Origin: an uncultured Oscillospiraceae bacterium
GTDB lineage: Bacteria > Bacillota > Clostridia > Oscillospirales > Acutalibacteraceae
DNA length: 64,000 nucleotides
NCBI GenBank assembly: GCA_905193225.1
Contig: CAJJNV010000010.1
Coordinates: 1 to 64,000 of the forward strand
Reading direction: 5' to 3'
Shown: positions 16,190 through 24,311 of the stretch, in pieces
Numbering within the stretch: the first letter of the stretch is position 1
How the letters are laid out: every line of letters starts with the position of its first letter
The notes under the pieces: generated by a model
Database searches by the model: none
Seen by the model: only the letters and a program-made list of their open reading frames with translations
What the model was told of the DNA's origin: nothing
Position numbers and translations under genes: made by a program

Positions 16190-16627
16190 ATGAAGATTTC
16201 CACTAAAGGGAGATATGCTCTTAGGATGATGCTCGATCTTGCCGAGCACCAGGGCGACGGCTGCGTTGCCCTTAAAGACATCGCAAAGCGGCAAAACATC
16301 TCCAAAAAATATCTCGAACAGATCGTTCCTGTGCTGACATCAAACGATCTTCTCATAACAAACAGGGGCTATCAGGGAGGTTATCGTCTCGCCCGCACGC
16401 CCGACAAATACACTGTCGGAGAAATCCTGCGGCTAACCGAAGGGGGACTTGCGCCTGTTTCCTGTCTTGAGCATTACCCGAATCTCTGCGACCGTGCCGA
16501 GAAATGCATAACTCTGCCGGTTTGGCTAGGGCTTGAAAAGGTCATTTCGGAATATCTCGACAGCTACACCCTGCAAAAAATCATAGATGATTATAACGCC
16601 CGCAAAGCTGACGACTATGTCATATAG
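16190..16627 (+). CDS. Rrf2-family transcriptional regulator
   Basis: 145 residues from MKISTKGRYALRMM, the canonical Rrf2 start; the ATG nine bases upstream is less likely because AAAGGGA is well spaced for this one. Winged HTH in residues 1-80 (KDIAKRQNISKKYLEQIV). The cysteine cluster SCLEHYPNLCDRAEKC near residue 90 resembles the Fe-S ligands of IscR-like members, with C-x7-C-x5-C spacing. The gene is divergent from metY and shares an operator-like motif with it, suggesting a sulfur or Fe-S regulator (CymR/IscR-like) controlling metY and itself. A ligand-free CymR-type mechanism with CysK is an alternative; no cysK or isc gene is visible nearby. Confidence 0.88.
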   Translation: MKISTKGRYALRMMLDLAEHQGDGCVALKDIAKRQNISKKYLEQIVPVLTSNDLLITNRGYQGGYRLARTPDKYTVGEILRLTEGGLAPVSCLEHYPNLCDRAEKCITLPVWLGLEKVISEYLDSYTLQKIIDDYNARKADDYVI

Positions 16628-16731
16628 CCGCACTGTGACAAAGGACGGTACAAACGGCAGTGCGCCGAGAAAAAAACAATCTCCGAAAACCCGCAGACAG
16701 CCGATTTTTAAAACAATTAACGAGGTGTAAT

Positions 16732-17454
16732 ATGGCCGACACAAATCAATTTTCCCGCAGTGAGATACTTTTGGGAAGCGATGCACTTTTAAAGCTTAAA
16801 AATTCAAGAGTAGCCGTTTTCGGCGTTGGCGGTGTGGGCGGATATGTTGTCGAAGCCCTTGCCCGCTGCGGTGTCGGCATTCTCGATCTTATCGACAATG
16901 ACACGGTGGCTCTTTCAAACATCAACCGTCAGATAATCGCCCTTCATTCGACCATAGGGCAGTATAAGGTCGATGTTGCAAAAGCCCGCGTGCTGGACAT
17001 AAATCCTGACGCTAATGTAACGGTGCATAAATGTTTTTTCTGTCCCGAGACGGCCGACGGATTTGATTTTAGAAAATACGATTATGTCGTCGACGCCATC
17101 GACTCGGTAACCGGAAAGATCGAGCTGTGCGTCAAGGCCTTTAAACAGGGTGTCCCCATAATATGCTCCATGGGTGCGGGAAATAAGCTTGATCCCACTG
17201 CCTTTGAGGTGGCCGACATTTCAAAAACCTCGGTCTGTCCTCTCGCAAGGGTGATGAGAAGAGAGTTAAGACAGCGGGGCATCAACCACGTTAAAACGGT
17301 CTATTCAAAGGAGCCGCCCGTCCCTGCAGTAAATCCGCCGAAAGAAAAAACCGCCGCCGGAAGGTCTGTTCCGGGCAGTGTGTCTTTTGTTCCCTCTGCC
17401 GTAGGATTGATAATTGCGGGAGAGGTCATAAAGGATCTCATAAAAGAAGATTGA
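16732..17454 (+). CDS. tcdA: tRNA threonylcarbamoyladenosine dehydratase
   Basis: 240-residue ThiF/E1-like protein of the TcdA (CsdL/YgdL) group, which cyclises t6A at position 37 of ANN-decoding tRNAs to ct6A using ATP. FSRSEILLGSDALLKL precedes the nucleotide loop GVGGVGGYVVEALARCG. NINRQIIALHSTIG and DAIDSVTGKIELC follow, and PGSVSFVPSAVGLIIAGEV closes the protein; all are typical of TcdA. The ATG at 16732 has GAGGTG at good spacing; the frame extends upstream without a ribosome site. It follows the Rrf2 gene by about 100 nt, an arrangement often seen in Clostridia, and ends at an 18-bp hairpin. Confidence 0.9.
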   Translation: MADTNQFSRSEILLGSDALLKLKNSRVAVFGVGGVGGYVVEALARCGVGILDLIDNDTVALSNINRQIIALHSTIGQYKVDVAKARVLDINPDANVTVHKCFFCPETADGFDFRKYDYVVDAIDSVTGKIELCVKAFKQGVPIICSMGAGNKLDPTAFEVADISKTSVCPLARVMRRELRQRGINHVKTVYSKEPPVPAVNPPKEKTAAGRSVPGSVSFVPSAVGLIIAGEVIKDLIKED

Positions 17455-17615
17455 GAGAATAAAACAGCGCAACACCGCGCAGTTTGTCATTTTCCGCTAC
17501 AGCGTGCCGCAGCAAACAGGGCATATTTCTTTTATACCGCAGCGTTTCATTTTATAATAATGGTTTGATTTAAAGAATACGTATTGCACAATCAAGTCAA
17601 GCTTTTTAATATACA

Positions 17616-17660
17616 AATTCCCCGCCGCCCGATGAAATCGGGCGGCGGGGAATTCTGTTT
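17616..17660. terminator. Perfect 18-bp hairpin between convergent tcdA and PPTase genes
   Basis: AATTCCCCGCCGCCCGAT (17616-17633), loop GAA, then its exact complement at 17637-17654, followed by CTGTTT. GC-rich and symmetrical, so it can act in both directions. Confidence 0.8.
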
Positions 17661-17685
17661 ATGGCCGCGCAAACCTGCCCGGCCT

Positions 17686-18297
17686 TTATTTTATTTCTAT
17701 AAACTCCATACTTTCGGGAAAATCATCAAAACGGCTGCACACGGTATATTTATATCCGTCAGAAAGCTCGTATTCTTTAAAGAAACAATCGTTGTCTGCG
17801 GCGGTATCGGCGCATTTAAGACCGCTTATTCCTTTTCCGTCAAGCTTTAAAAGGCTTTCCTTCAAGGTCCAGATACGGCAAAATTCCGCACCCTTATCCT
17901 CTGCCCTTTCAATCGCTGTAATTTCCCTTTCGAAAAAATACTTTTTTGCAAGATTTTTGTTGTATAATCCAATTTTCTGACAGTCGCACGACACCTCGTT
18001 TTCGGAAATAACGCACATTGCCCTTTCTCCCGAATGGGAAAGGTTAAAATGCACATTTTCCCTTGCAACGCAGGGCTTGCCGCTGTCGTAAATGACCGCG
18101 CTGTCCGAAAGGCCTCTCCTTTCAAGCGCCTTAAAGAGCAAAAAACCCGCCGCAAGAGATCTTTCCTTTGCTTCCCGCAAAACAAGCCGATTGGCCTTTT
18201 GCTTTCTTTTTTCGCAAAGCATTTGATACACCTTTGACAAGAGCCATTCGTCACTGAGAGCGTCCGTTTTGGTGAAAAAGACCTCGGTCATTTGCAT
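17686..18297 (-). CDS. 4'-phosphopantetheinyl transferase (Sfp/AcpT superfamily)
   Basis: 203 residues. Transfers phosphopantetheine from CoA to a Ser of acyl- or peptidyl-carrier proteins. Family blocks: FNLSHSGERAMCVIS (His-Ser), then SCDCQKIGLY in place of the usual G-I-D-I-E, and WTLKESLLKLDGKGISG, the W-x-KEA-x-K motif near residue 148. The first Asp of the metal site is kept, but the second acidic residue (Glu in Sfp) is Gln. Two-lobed Sfp-type length is about 220, so this is slightly short. No NRPS/PKS or carrier protein is encoded nearby. It follows the GlpA-like operon by 110 nt on the same strand; functional linkage is unclear. Confidence 0.8.
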   Translation of the reverse strand: MQMTEVFFTKTDALSDEWLLSKVYQMLCEKRKQKANRLVLREAKERSLAAGFLLFKALERRGLSDSAVIYDSGKPCVARENVHFNLSHSGERAMCVISENEVSCDCQKIGLYNKNLAKKYFFEREITAIERAEDKGAEFCRIWTLKESLLKLDGKGISGLKCADTAADNDCFFKEYELSDGYKYTVCSRFDDFPESMEFIEIK

Positions 18298-18406
18298 TCT
18301 CCCTTCAGAAAGCCCGCTTGCCGTGCCGACGGCATTGGCACGCCGTCTTTACAGTTCCTCGCGCTCTGCTGACAGTATCGGTCAAACCGGTTTATCTTTT
18401 AAAAAC

Positions 18407-19666
18407 TCAGCCTTCCTCGGCGCTGACAGCCAAGATTTTGACCGTTCCGGTAAGCGAACCGAGACAGGAACCTTTGAGCTTTATCTTTTCCATCTTTCCG
18501 GGGAAAACCCGCTCGCGGTATTCGGCCGCAAGCTCTGCCCCGTTGCTTTCGACCGTCAGCTTGACCTTTTGCGACGGTCTTCTGACCCTGAACAGAAGAA
18601 CCGTGTCTCCCGTCGAATCGGTACAGATGCGGTGAGGAATAACATATGCCACATTTTCCCCCGCCTCGGTGGAAACAAAGTTGGAGCCGAAGTTTCTGTG
18701 CTGTAAAAACTCCGCCGCCGATTTTCCAGCAAGCTCGGATTCGTTGGAAACATAGTCCACAAGATCGTGTACATGAAGCACATTTCCGCAGGCAAAAATA
18801 CCCTTGAAATGGGTCTGTCTGAACTGGTCGACTATGGGGCCTTTTGTTATGGGGCTTATGGGAATACCCGCAACCTCGGTCAGCTCGTTTTCGGGAATAA
18901 GTCCCACCGAAAGAAGCAGTGTATCGCATTCGTAAAACTGCTCGCTTCCCTCAATGGGTTTAAGGTCGCTGCCCACCTTTGCAACGGTCACACCCTCCAC
19001 CCTGTTTTTGCCGTGTATCTCAGTAACGGTGTGGCTGAGCATAAGGGGAATGTTGTTGGCGATCAGGCATTCGTCCATATTCTTTTTTGTGCCGTTTGAA
19101 TAGGGCATAAGCTCGCACACTGCAATGACGTCGGCGCCGGTTCTTTTAAGTCGGTCGGCCATTATCAACCCTATATCTCCCGATCCCAGTACAAACACCT
19201 TTTTGCCGAGGGAGTATCCTTCGCAGTTAACGAGCTTTTGGGCGATTCCGGCGGTGTATACCCCAGCAGGACGGCTGCCCGGAATAGCTATTGCACCGCG
19301 GCTGCGCTCACGGCATCCCATTGCAAGTATAATAGCACCTGCCTCGATGGTGAAAAAACCGTTCTGATTCTGATATGTAACAAACCTATCCTCGGTTATG
19401 GAGGTCACCATGGACGAGCTGTATATTTTAATGCCCAGTTCCTCTAATTTCTGTTCAAATATAGCAGCATATTCAGGCCCCGACATTTCCCTTCCGAAAC
19501 GCTCATATCCAAAGCCGGTATGGACGCACTGAAGAAGTATTCCTCCCGGTCTTACCTCGCGGTCGATCATAACAATGTCGTTTACCCCGTTGCTGTGAGC
19601 CGAGGCAGCGGCCGCCATTCCGGCAGGTCCCGAGCCGATTATAACAAGATCGTGCTTTTCCATCAT
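18407..19666 (-). CDS. FAD/NAD(P)-dependent oxidoreductase, partner of the GlpA-like dehydrogenase
   Basis: 419 residues. N-terminal FAD motif IIGSGPAGMAAAASAH, second dinucleotide motif FVLGSGDIGLIMADRL near residue 165, and GIFACGNVLHVHDLVDYVS near residue 300, the FAD-ribityl-binding ending. It is a pyridine-nucleotide-disulfide-type reductase without the redox CxxC, matching the small flavoprotein that accompanies anaerobic GlpA-type dehydrogenases in Clostridia (often called GlpB-like or HcnB-like). The start overlaps the upstream stop (ATGA, 19663-19666), so the two subunits are co-translated, and an electron-passing complex is likely. The usual third small DUF1667 protein is absent downstream; the 110-residue C-terminal extension may take that place (inference). 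Confidence 0.8.
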   Translation of the reverse strand: MMEKHDLVIIGSGPAGMAAAASAHSNGVNDIVMIDREVRPGGILLQCVHTGFGYERFGREMSGPEYAAIFEQKLEELGIKIYSSSMVTSITEDRFVTYQNQNGFFTIEAGAIILAMGCRERSRGAIAIPGSRPAGVYTAGIAQKLVNCEGYSLGKKVFVLGSGDIGLIMADRLKRTGADVIAVCELMPYSNGTKKNMDECLIANNIPLMLSHTVTEIHGKNRVEGVTVAKVGSDLKPIEGSEQFYECDTLLLSVGLIPENELTEVAGIPISPITKGPIVDQFRQTHFKGIFACGNVLHVHDLVDYVSNESELAGKSAAEFLQHRNFGSNFVSTEAGENVAYVIPHRICTDSTGDTVLLFRVRRPSQKVKLTVESNGAELAAEYRERVFPGKMEKIKLKGSCLGSLTGTVKILAVSAEEG

Positions 19667-21102
19667 TTCACCGTCCGTTCCTTAAGTATTTCCGAGCCCA
19701 CGCCCTTTTTGGTGACCTGCTCCATAGGCGTCTCGTTCACCGCCGCGATAAGGTGCATAACGTGGGGAGTGCAAAATCCTCCCTGACATCTTCCCATTCC
19801 CGAACGGGTGCGTCTTTTTACCCCGTCCATATCAAGTGCAGGCGGGTTGCGCTTTAAGGCGTCGATTATCTCTCCCTCACTTATAAGCTCGCAGCGGCAT
19901 ACAATGTGCCCGTAGGAAGGGTGTTCCTTTATGTAATCGTTTTTGTCCTTTGGAGACATTTTCCTGAAGGCGTGTATATCGGGGCGAATTGGGTTATAAT
20001 CACGCTTTTCGTTAAATTCGATGGGCATGCCCTTTAAAATGTCGATAACATATTCGGCAATGGCAGGAGCCGAGGTCAGTCCCGGGGAATCTATTCCGGC
20101 ACAGTGTATGAGGTTTTCCACCCTTTCGGAAGGTTTTATTATGAAATCTCCTCCCGGCACCGATGCACGCACCCCGGCAAAGGCGGTAACGGTTTTGGAA
20201 AAATCGATGGAAGGCAGAGTGGTTTTTGCGCTTTTTCTGACCCTGTCAAGTCCCTGAGCCGTCGTCTCGGTGCTTTCATAGGTCTCCACCCTGTTTGCCG
20301 TGGGGCCGGTGAGAAGGTTGCCGTCGACCGTGGGGGTAACAAGAATACCCTTTCCGTTTTCGTCGGGCAGACGGAAAATGGTGTGCTTTGCCTTTTGCCC
20401 CTCGGATTTATCAAGCAGCAGATATTCTCCTGCCCGCGGAATTATTCCAAAAGGCTCATCTCCCGCAAGCTCTGCTATTATATCCGCTCCGCCGCCGGCG
20501 CAGTTGACAAGATATTTACAGTCGAATTGCTGACCGTTTTTTGCCTTGACGGTAAAATGGCCGTCATTCTTTGCTATTTCGCAAACGTCAAAATTGCGTT
20601 TGAAGGTTGCGCCGTTGTCCATGGCGTTTCCCACGGCCGCAATGGCAAGCTCATAAGGCGAGATTATAGCGGCGCAGCTTGAAAGCATTGCAGCCACCAC
20701 CTTTTCCGAAAGGAAAGGTTCGATACGTCTGGCGTCGCTTCCGGTCAGAATTTCAAGGCCCGATACCCCGTTTTCCCTACCCCGCATAACAAGCTCGGAC
20801 AGCCCCTTTTTCTCCTGTTCCGAAAATGCAGCCACAAGGGAGCCGTTTTTAACAAAGGGTACGTTAAGCTCCTTGGCCGTCTTTTCCATAAGGCCGATAC
20901 CTCTGGCGTTGAGACGCGCCTTAAGCGTACCGGGAACGGGATCAAATCCCCCGTGGATAATGGCGCTGTTGGCCTTTGTGGCGCCGCAGGCAGCATCATT
21001 ACCCTTTTCGGCAAGGCATATTTTAAGCTCATATCGCGAAAGCTCTCTTGCAAGCAGACTTCCGACCGCTCCCGCTCCTATAATTCCTATATCAAAAAGC
21101 AT
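19663..21102 (-). CDS. GlpA-like FAD-dependent glycerol-3-phosphate dehydrogenase with [2Fe-2S] domain
   Basis: 479 residues from MLFDIGIIGAGAVGSLLARE; this ATG has GGAGAA upstream, so the longer in-frame extension is rejected. The DAO-type FAD fold (GATKANSAIIHGGFDPVPG) is followed at about residue 395 by a BFD-like [2Fe-2S] domain with cysteines in GHIVCRCELISEGEI and GMGRCQGGFCTPHV. This architecture is that of anaerobic glycerol-3-phosphate dehydrogenases and related 2-hydroxy-acid oxidases of Clostridia. It would oxidise glycerol-3-phosphate to dihydroxyacetone phosphate and pass electrons to the co-translated flavoprotein. No glycerol kinase or facilitator gene is adjacent, so another substrate is possible. 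Confidence 0.85.
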   Translation of the reverse strand: MLFDIGIIGAGAVGSLLARELSRYELKICLAEKGNDAACGATKANSAIIHGGFDPVPGTLKARLNARGIGLMEKTAKELNVPFVKNGSLVAAFSEQEKKGLSELVMRGRENGVSGLEILTGSDARRIEPFLSEKVVAAMLSSCAAIISPYELAIAAVGNAMDNGATFKRNFDVCEIAKNDGHFTVKAKNGQQFDCKYLVNCAGGGADIIAELAGDEPFGIIPRAGEYLLLDKSEGQKAKHTIFRLPDENGKGILVTPTVDGNLLTGPTANRVETYESTETTAQGLDRVRKSAKTTLPSIDFSKTVTAFAGVRASVPGGDFIIKPSERVENLIHCAGIDSPGLTSAPAIAEYVIDILKGMPIEFNEKRDYNPIRPDIHAFRKMSPKDKNDYIKEHPSYGHIVCRCELISEGEIIDALKRNPPALDMDGVKRRTRSGMGRCQGGFCTPHVMHLIAAVNETPMEQVTKKGVGSEILKERTVK

Positions 21103-21206
21103 ATTTTCTTCTCCGATATAAATATTTTTATTTACCCGACAGTCCGCGCGGCCCTTGGCGCAAGTCACGGATCACGCGGGCAAAATCTTTGCACTATACA
21201 TATACA

Positions 21207-21234
21207 ATTATATCTTAATATGTCCGAAAGTCAA
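21207..21234 (-). promoter_or_regulatory. Sigma-A promoter of the GlpA-like operon
   Basis: TTGACT (21234-21229), 16-bp spacer, TATAAT (21212-21207) on the minus strand, about 105 nt before the start codon. Confidence 0.7.
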
Positions 21235-21359
21235 GGCGTATATTTTGCCCCTTTATTATCTTTTCCGCTGCCTTGCTTGCGGCCGCCTACGATTTCTCGT
21301 CAGTGAAAAGAACCCCACTGTAAAGCAACCGTCTCACAATTCATCTTCTTGCGGCCGCC

Positions 21360-21417
21360 TTTTCCCGCAGCGGGCCTTCTCACAGGCATTTTCCCGCAGC
21401 CGCCCTTTTCACAGGTA
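21360..21417. repeat. 29-bp imperfect tandem duplication
   Basis: Two adjacent copies (21360-21388 and 21389-21417), each beginning TTTTCCCGCAG and ending TTCACAGG-type sequence, about five mismatches. Intergenic. Confidence 0.75.
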
Positions 21418-21439
21418 TTCCACCCACAATCGCCCGCCG

Positions 21440-21493
21440 CCTAAAATTTTTTTTAAAAGAAAAACCGCCGACGGACAGCCATTCCATCGGCGG
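21440..21493 (-). terminator. Terminator downstream of the holin gene
   Basis: On the minus strand CCGCCGATGGA (21493-21483), 7-nt loop, TCCGTCGGCGG (21475-21465), then TTTTTC and a second T-rich tract. Confidence 0.8.
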
Positions 21494-21623
21494 CAAACAT
21501 TGGTTTTACATACACATCCCGCATTTCATCAAATAAATCTGCCGATCAGCGGAGATATGCAATGCTTTCTGTTTTCAAAGCAGACAAAGGCAAGCCTTCC
21601 TCTTTCGCAACATTTTTGCGGTG

Positions 21624-21908
21624 TCATTTCATATTGCTGCATTTAGGACTGTCGTAAAAAAGCGCCTGCTCGCTGTCCGAGACGCCCTTTGTGGTGGGAT
21701 CGATAACGGCATTCCACACGCTTGCAAGAACGGTAAAGCAGACATAAGGGTTGAGCACCGCTCTTTTGAGTGTATCGAAAAAGACTCCCCAGGATGTTAC
21801 ATCCGAGCCTGTAAGACCGTAATATGCACCAATGGGCACGACAACCGCAAGAGCCACCGAAAGCCACCATTGGGGATTTTTAACCCTTACCTTCCAGTTT
21901 ATCTTCAT
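21624..21908 (-). CDS. Phage phi LC3-type holin
   Basis: 94 residues. MKINWKVRVKNPQWWLSVAL is the characteristic opening of the phi LC3 holin family, followed by two membrane segments (WLSVALAVVVPIGAYYGL and AVLNPYVCFTVLASVWNAVI) and PTTKGVSDSEQAL, typical of the family C-terminus. In phages it forms membrane lesions that release the endolysin. Here it follows a peptidase/endolysin gene by 12 nt. No other phage gene is present, so it is a relic or a domesticated lysis/secretion pair. Confidence 0.9.
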   Translation of the reverse strand: MKINWKVRVKNPQWWLSVALAVVVPIGAYYGLTGSDVTSWGVFFDTLKRAVLNPYVCFTVLASVWNAVIDPTTKGVSDSEQALFYDSPKCSNMK

Positions 21909-21920
21909 AAAGCTTGCCTC

Positions 21921-22658
21921 CTATATTCCCAGCGCTTTTTTCCAGCACTGTATTCCGAAAGCACCGTCGACGGCAAGTCCGTTTTCGGCCTGCCACTCTT
22001 TTATTTTTCTGGCGGTGTTTTCTCCGGCAATGCCGTCCTCGCCTGCCCCCACCGTGTGCTGCACTATTCTCACAACATTGGAATAGGTATTTGACCTTTT
22101 GACCACCGAGGCTTTAAGAATATTGAGAAACTCCTCATCGTCGGCGCTGTCGGTTATGCCGTGCTTAGGCATGGTCCAGCCGTCGGTCATATGGGCAAGC
22201 CGCACATTTCTAACATAGCATTCGCAGGACGGGAAATTTCCGAAGGTATCGGTGTATTTAACCGCCTTTCCATACCAAAAGGCCTGCTCACGTCTGGCAT
22301 CGATGTGCACAAACCCCTCGTCCTTATAGCATCCTATACCCTTTATCCAGAGGCCCTGAGCAAAATGCGCAACATCGTATGGCGAGACACCTTTAACAAT
22401 GATGTCAAAGGCCTTTCCTGCCTTGTGGAAAGAGCCTGATACTCCTCCCACCTTTTTGTTCCACGACGGTGTGCGGTATCCGCTGGAAATGACTATGGGA
22501 CTGCCGAAATGGCGGCGTATCTCCTCAAGCTTATAGACGAGATCCAGATCGATTAAAACCTCATCGGCTCCGTCGTGGCTGGCGAATTCCCACACTTTGA
22601 AATGCTCGGTCAGGTTATTCTGACCCTGTGTTCTTTTTGAAAATCTGTATACTGACAT
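21921..22658 (-). CDS. Endolysin-like M15 peptidase with C-terminal peptidoglycan-binding domain
   Basis: 245 residues from MSVYRFSKRTQGQNNLTEHF, preceded by TAGGAGGG; the longer frame upstream is rejected. Residues about 15-125 are a peptidase M15 (D-Ala-D-Ala carboxypeptidase-like) domain: SSGYRTPSWNKKVGGVSG, SFHKAGKAFDI (S-x-H-x-x-G-x-A-x-D) and GFVHID supply the zinc ligands. Residues about 185-245 form a peptidoglycan-binding domain (VGAGEDGIAGENTARKIKEW, AVDGAFGIQCWKKAL). It would cleave cell-wall peptide cross-links. The adjacent holin completes a lysis module. No signal peptide, so export would depend on the holin or on lysis. Confidence 0.88.
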   Translation of the reverse strand: MSVYRFSKRTQGQNNLTEHFKVWEFASHDGADEVLIDLDLVYKLEEIRRHFGSPIVISSGYRTPSWNKKVGGVSGSFHKAGKAFDIIVKGVSPYDVAHFAQGLWIKGIGCYKDEGFVHIDARREQAFWYGKAVKYTDTFGNFPSCECYVRNVRLAHMTDGWTMPKHGITDSADDEEFLNILKASVVKRSNTYSNVVRIVQHTVGAGEDGIAGENTARKIKEWQAENGLAVDGAFGIQCWKKALGI

Positions 22659-22733
22659 AATTTTCCCTCCTATTATTAGTTTATAGGGTACAAGCCGCAG
22701 TGACACTTGTGCCCTCAAAAAAGGGCACAAAAA

Positions 22734-22762
22734 TAAAAAAAGTTGCACAAAGCCGTGCAACT
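22734..22762 (-). terminator. Terminator after the rluA-type gene
   Basis: Minus strand AGTTGCAC, 6-nt loop, GTGCAACT, then TTTTTTTATTTTT. Located 50 nt past the pseudouridine synthase stop. Confidence 0.85.
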
Positions 22763-22814
22763 CTCAAAAATTTTTAATTTATTTTTTTCTGCAAAAGCTG
22801 CAAAGCAGCAAATA

Positions 22815-23645
22815 TTAAAAAGGACAGGGGGCGCAGAGCAAAAGCCGCTCGCCGTCATTTTTAACAATTTCAAGCTGCCCGCAGTGCAAAAGAAAATGCT
22901 TTCCCTCTTTCTCTGTTCCGTAAAGAAAATCGTATTTTAAAGGACAGCCTATATAAGCAAGATGCACACGTATCTGATGGGTACGGCCGGTTAAGGGATA
23001 CAGCTTTAAAAGGGTTCCGTCCTCTCTTTGTTCGACCGTCTCATAACGGGTAACGGCCGGCTTTCCGAGGGGAGAGACCTCCCTTTTGATGACACTTCCC
23101 TCCTGCCGCCTTATGGGGGCGGATATTTCTCCTTTTGGAGGACAGGGAGTGCTCTCGGCAAGCCCGAAATACGTTTTTTTGACTGTTTCTTTCCTAAACT
23201 GTCGGCCGAGTTTAAATGCAGAGTCGGCATTCTTGGCGATTACAACAATTCCCGATGTGTATTTGTCGAGCCTCCCCACCGCCCTGAAAACAAAGCTTTG
23301 ATCTTTATAATAATTCATAACCCCGCCCGCAAGGGTTATCTCCCTATTGCCCGCCGACGGATGCACCGCCAGTCCCGACGGCTTATTTACCGCCAGAATA
23401 TCTCCATCCTCATAGATTATATCAAGGGGAATGTCGCAAGAAGGAATGTTTTCCGACCGCCGCTGCTCTTTAAGAAGTTCAAGAACATCCCCTTCTTTGA
23501 GCACATACCTGACCGTGACCGGCCGGCCGTTTACGAGAATACCCTCCCGTTTTTTCAGCCGTTTGACCTCGCCGACCGAAAGGCCGAGCTGACCGTAAAG
23601 AAAGTAAAGCAGAGTTTTACCGTCGTCATTTTTGAGTATTTCCAT
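22815..23645 (-). CDS. RluA-family pseudouridine synthase
   Basis: 276 residues. An N-terminal S4 domain (LGLSVGEVKRLKKREGILVNG region) is followed by the catalytic domain: DILAVNKPSGLAVHPS, GRLDKYTSGIVVIAKN with the catalytic Asp, and LTGRTHQIRVHLAYIG. It converts uridine to pseudouridine in rRNA or tRNA; RluA, RluC and RluD types cannot be separated from sequence alone. The first base of the usual H-R-L-D motif is replaced (V-G-R-L-D), a common variation. Monocistronic with its own terminator. Confidence 0.92.
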   Translation of the reverse strand: MEILKNDDGKTLLYFLYGQLGLSVGEVKRLKKREGILVNGRPVTVRYVLKEGDVLELLKEQRRSENIPSCDIPLDIIYEDGDILAVNKPSGLAVHPSAGNREITLAGGVMNYYKDQSFVFRAVGRLDKYTSGIVVIAKNADSAFKLGRQFRKETVKKTYFGLAESTPCPPKGEISAPIRRQEGSVIKREVSPLGKPAVTRYETVEQREDGTLLKLYPLTGRTHQIRVHLAYIGCPLKYDFLYGTEKEGKHFLLHCGQLEIVKNDGERLLLCAPCPF

Positions 23646-23914
23646 CGCTTTTACCTCCCATCAGCCCCGTCAGCGTATTATTTTTCTCGCCTTCTGTTTT
23701 CCCGTCCCGTTTCAAAATATAAAATGTCAGATGACGTCTGCCGATTTTACGAGCATCTTATCAGTCGTAGCATCAGCCGAGCAACCGTGTAATATAAACA
23801 CCCAACAAACCGCAACGCGCACGCATAGTCAGCCGCAACGCAGACCTTTATCGGTATAAATATATTCTCCAAAAAAACAAAAGTCAAGAAATTTATTTTT
23901 TTTTAAAAAAAGAC
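23646..23914. other. Gap between rluA-type gene and tRNA-Ala promoter
   Basis: About 270 bp without a credible frame. It probably holds the minus-strand promoter of the pseudouridine synthase; I could not define it. The 3' part is A/T-rich and leads into the tRNA promoter. Confidence 0.5.
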
Positions 23915-23943
23915 TTGCAATTTTAATCCGGTTGTGGTAATAT
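23915..23943 (+). promoter_or_regulatory. Promoter of tRNA-Ala
   Basis: TTGCAA (23915-23920), 17-bp spacer, TAATAT (23938-23943), 50 bp before the mature tRNA. Confidence 0.8.
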
Positions 23944-23993
23944 ACCATTGCTGTTCGGGGAGCCGAAAAATTCACGAACAGGATAAGCAGTAT

Positions 23994-24069
<76 letters not shown>

Positions 24070-24070
24070 G

Positions 24071-24109
24071 AAATCGACAAGTTTCTTTTGAAGCTTGTCG
24101 ATTTTCTTT
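24071..24109 (+). terminator. Terminator after tRNA-Ala
   Basis: AAATCGACAAG (24071-24081) pairs with CTTGTCGATTT (24094-24104), followed by TCTTT. Confidence 0.85.
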
Positions 24110-24235
24110 ATACAGCTATAATTATTCAAATAATTTGTTTTGTTTTTGTCTTGTGCCCTGTATGGCAACAGGGTTGCTTTATCTAAAAAGCCCGCAAAAT
24201 CGGTAAGCACCAAAAATGCTTGCCGATTTTTTTGC
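24095..24235 (+). ncRNA. Candidate small RNA unit (promoter-like element, hairpin, terminator)
   Basis: TTGTCG (24095-24100), 16-bp spacer and TATAAT (24117-24122) resemble a weak promoter. About 80 nt later a strong terminator stands alone: AAATCGGTAAGCA (24197-24209), loop, TGCTTGCCGATTTTTTT (24217 on). Between them CCCTGT/ACAGGG forms another hairpin (about 24157-24174). There is no coding frame. A second backup terminator for the tRNA is an equally good explanation. Confidence 0.3.
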
Positions 24236-24311
24236 TTTTTATTTTCTGCTTTTCCGCCTTAATCGCTTGTTCTTAAAATACAGTCAGATGTTTTTTCGCA
24301 GGATTTTAAGA

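Larger units (their letters stand above)
21235..21623. other. Non-coding gap between GlpA-like operon and lysis pair
   Basis: About 390 bp with no credible gene. It holds a 29-bp imperfect tandem duplication and the hairpin terminator listed below. GCGGCCGCCT also occurs twice (about 21279 and 21351). The rest shows nothing I can name. Confidence 0.6.

Noticed and set aside
16732..17454. E1-like ThiF protein as a ubiquitin-activating partner for the ubiquitin-domain protein
   Set aside because: It is a clear tRNA-modifying TcdA about 8 kb from the surface-protein gene; the ubiquitin domain lacks the C-terminal GG and is exported. No E2, E3 or JAB gene is present.
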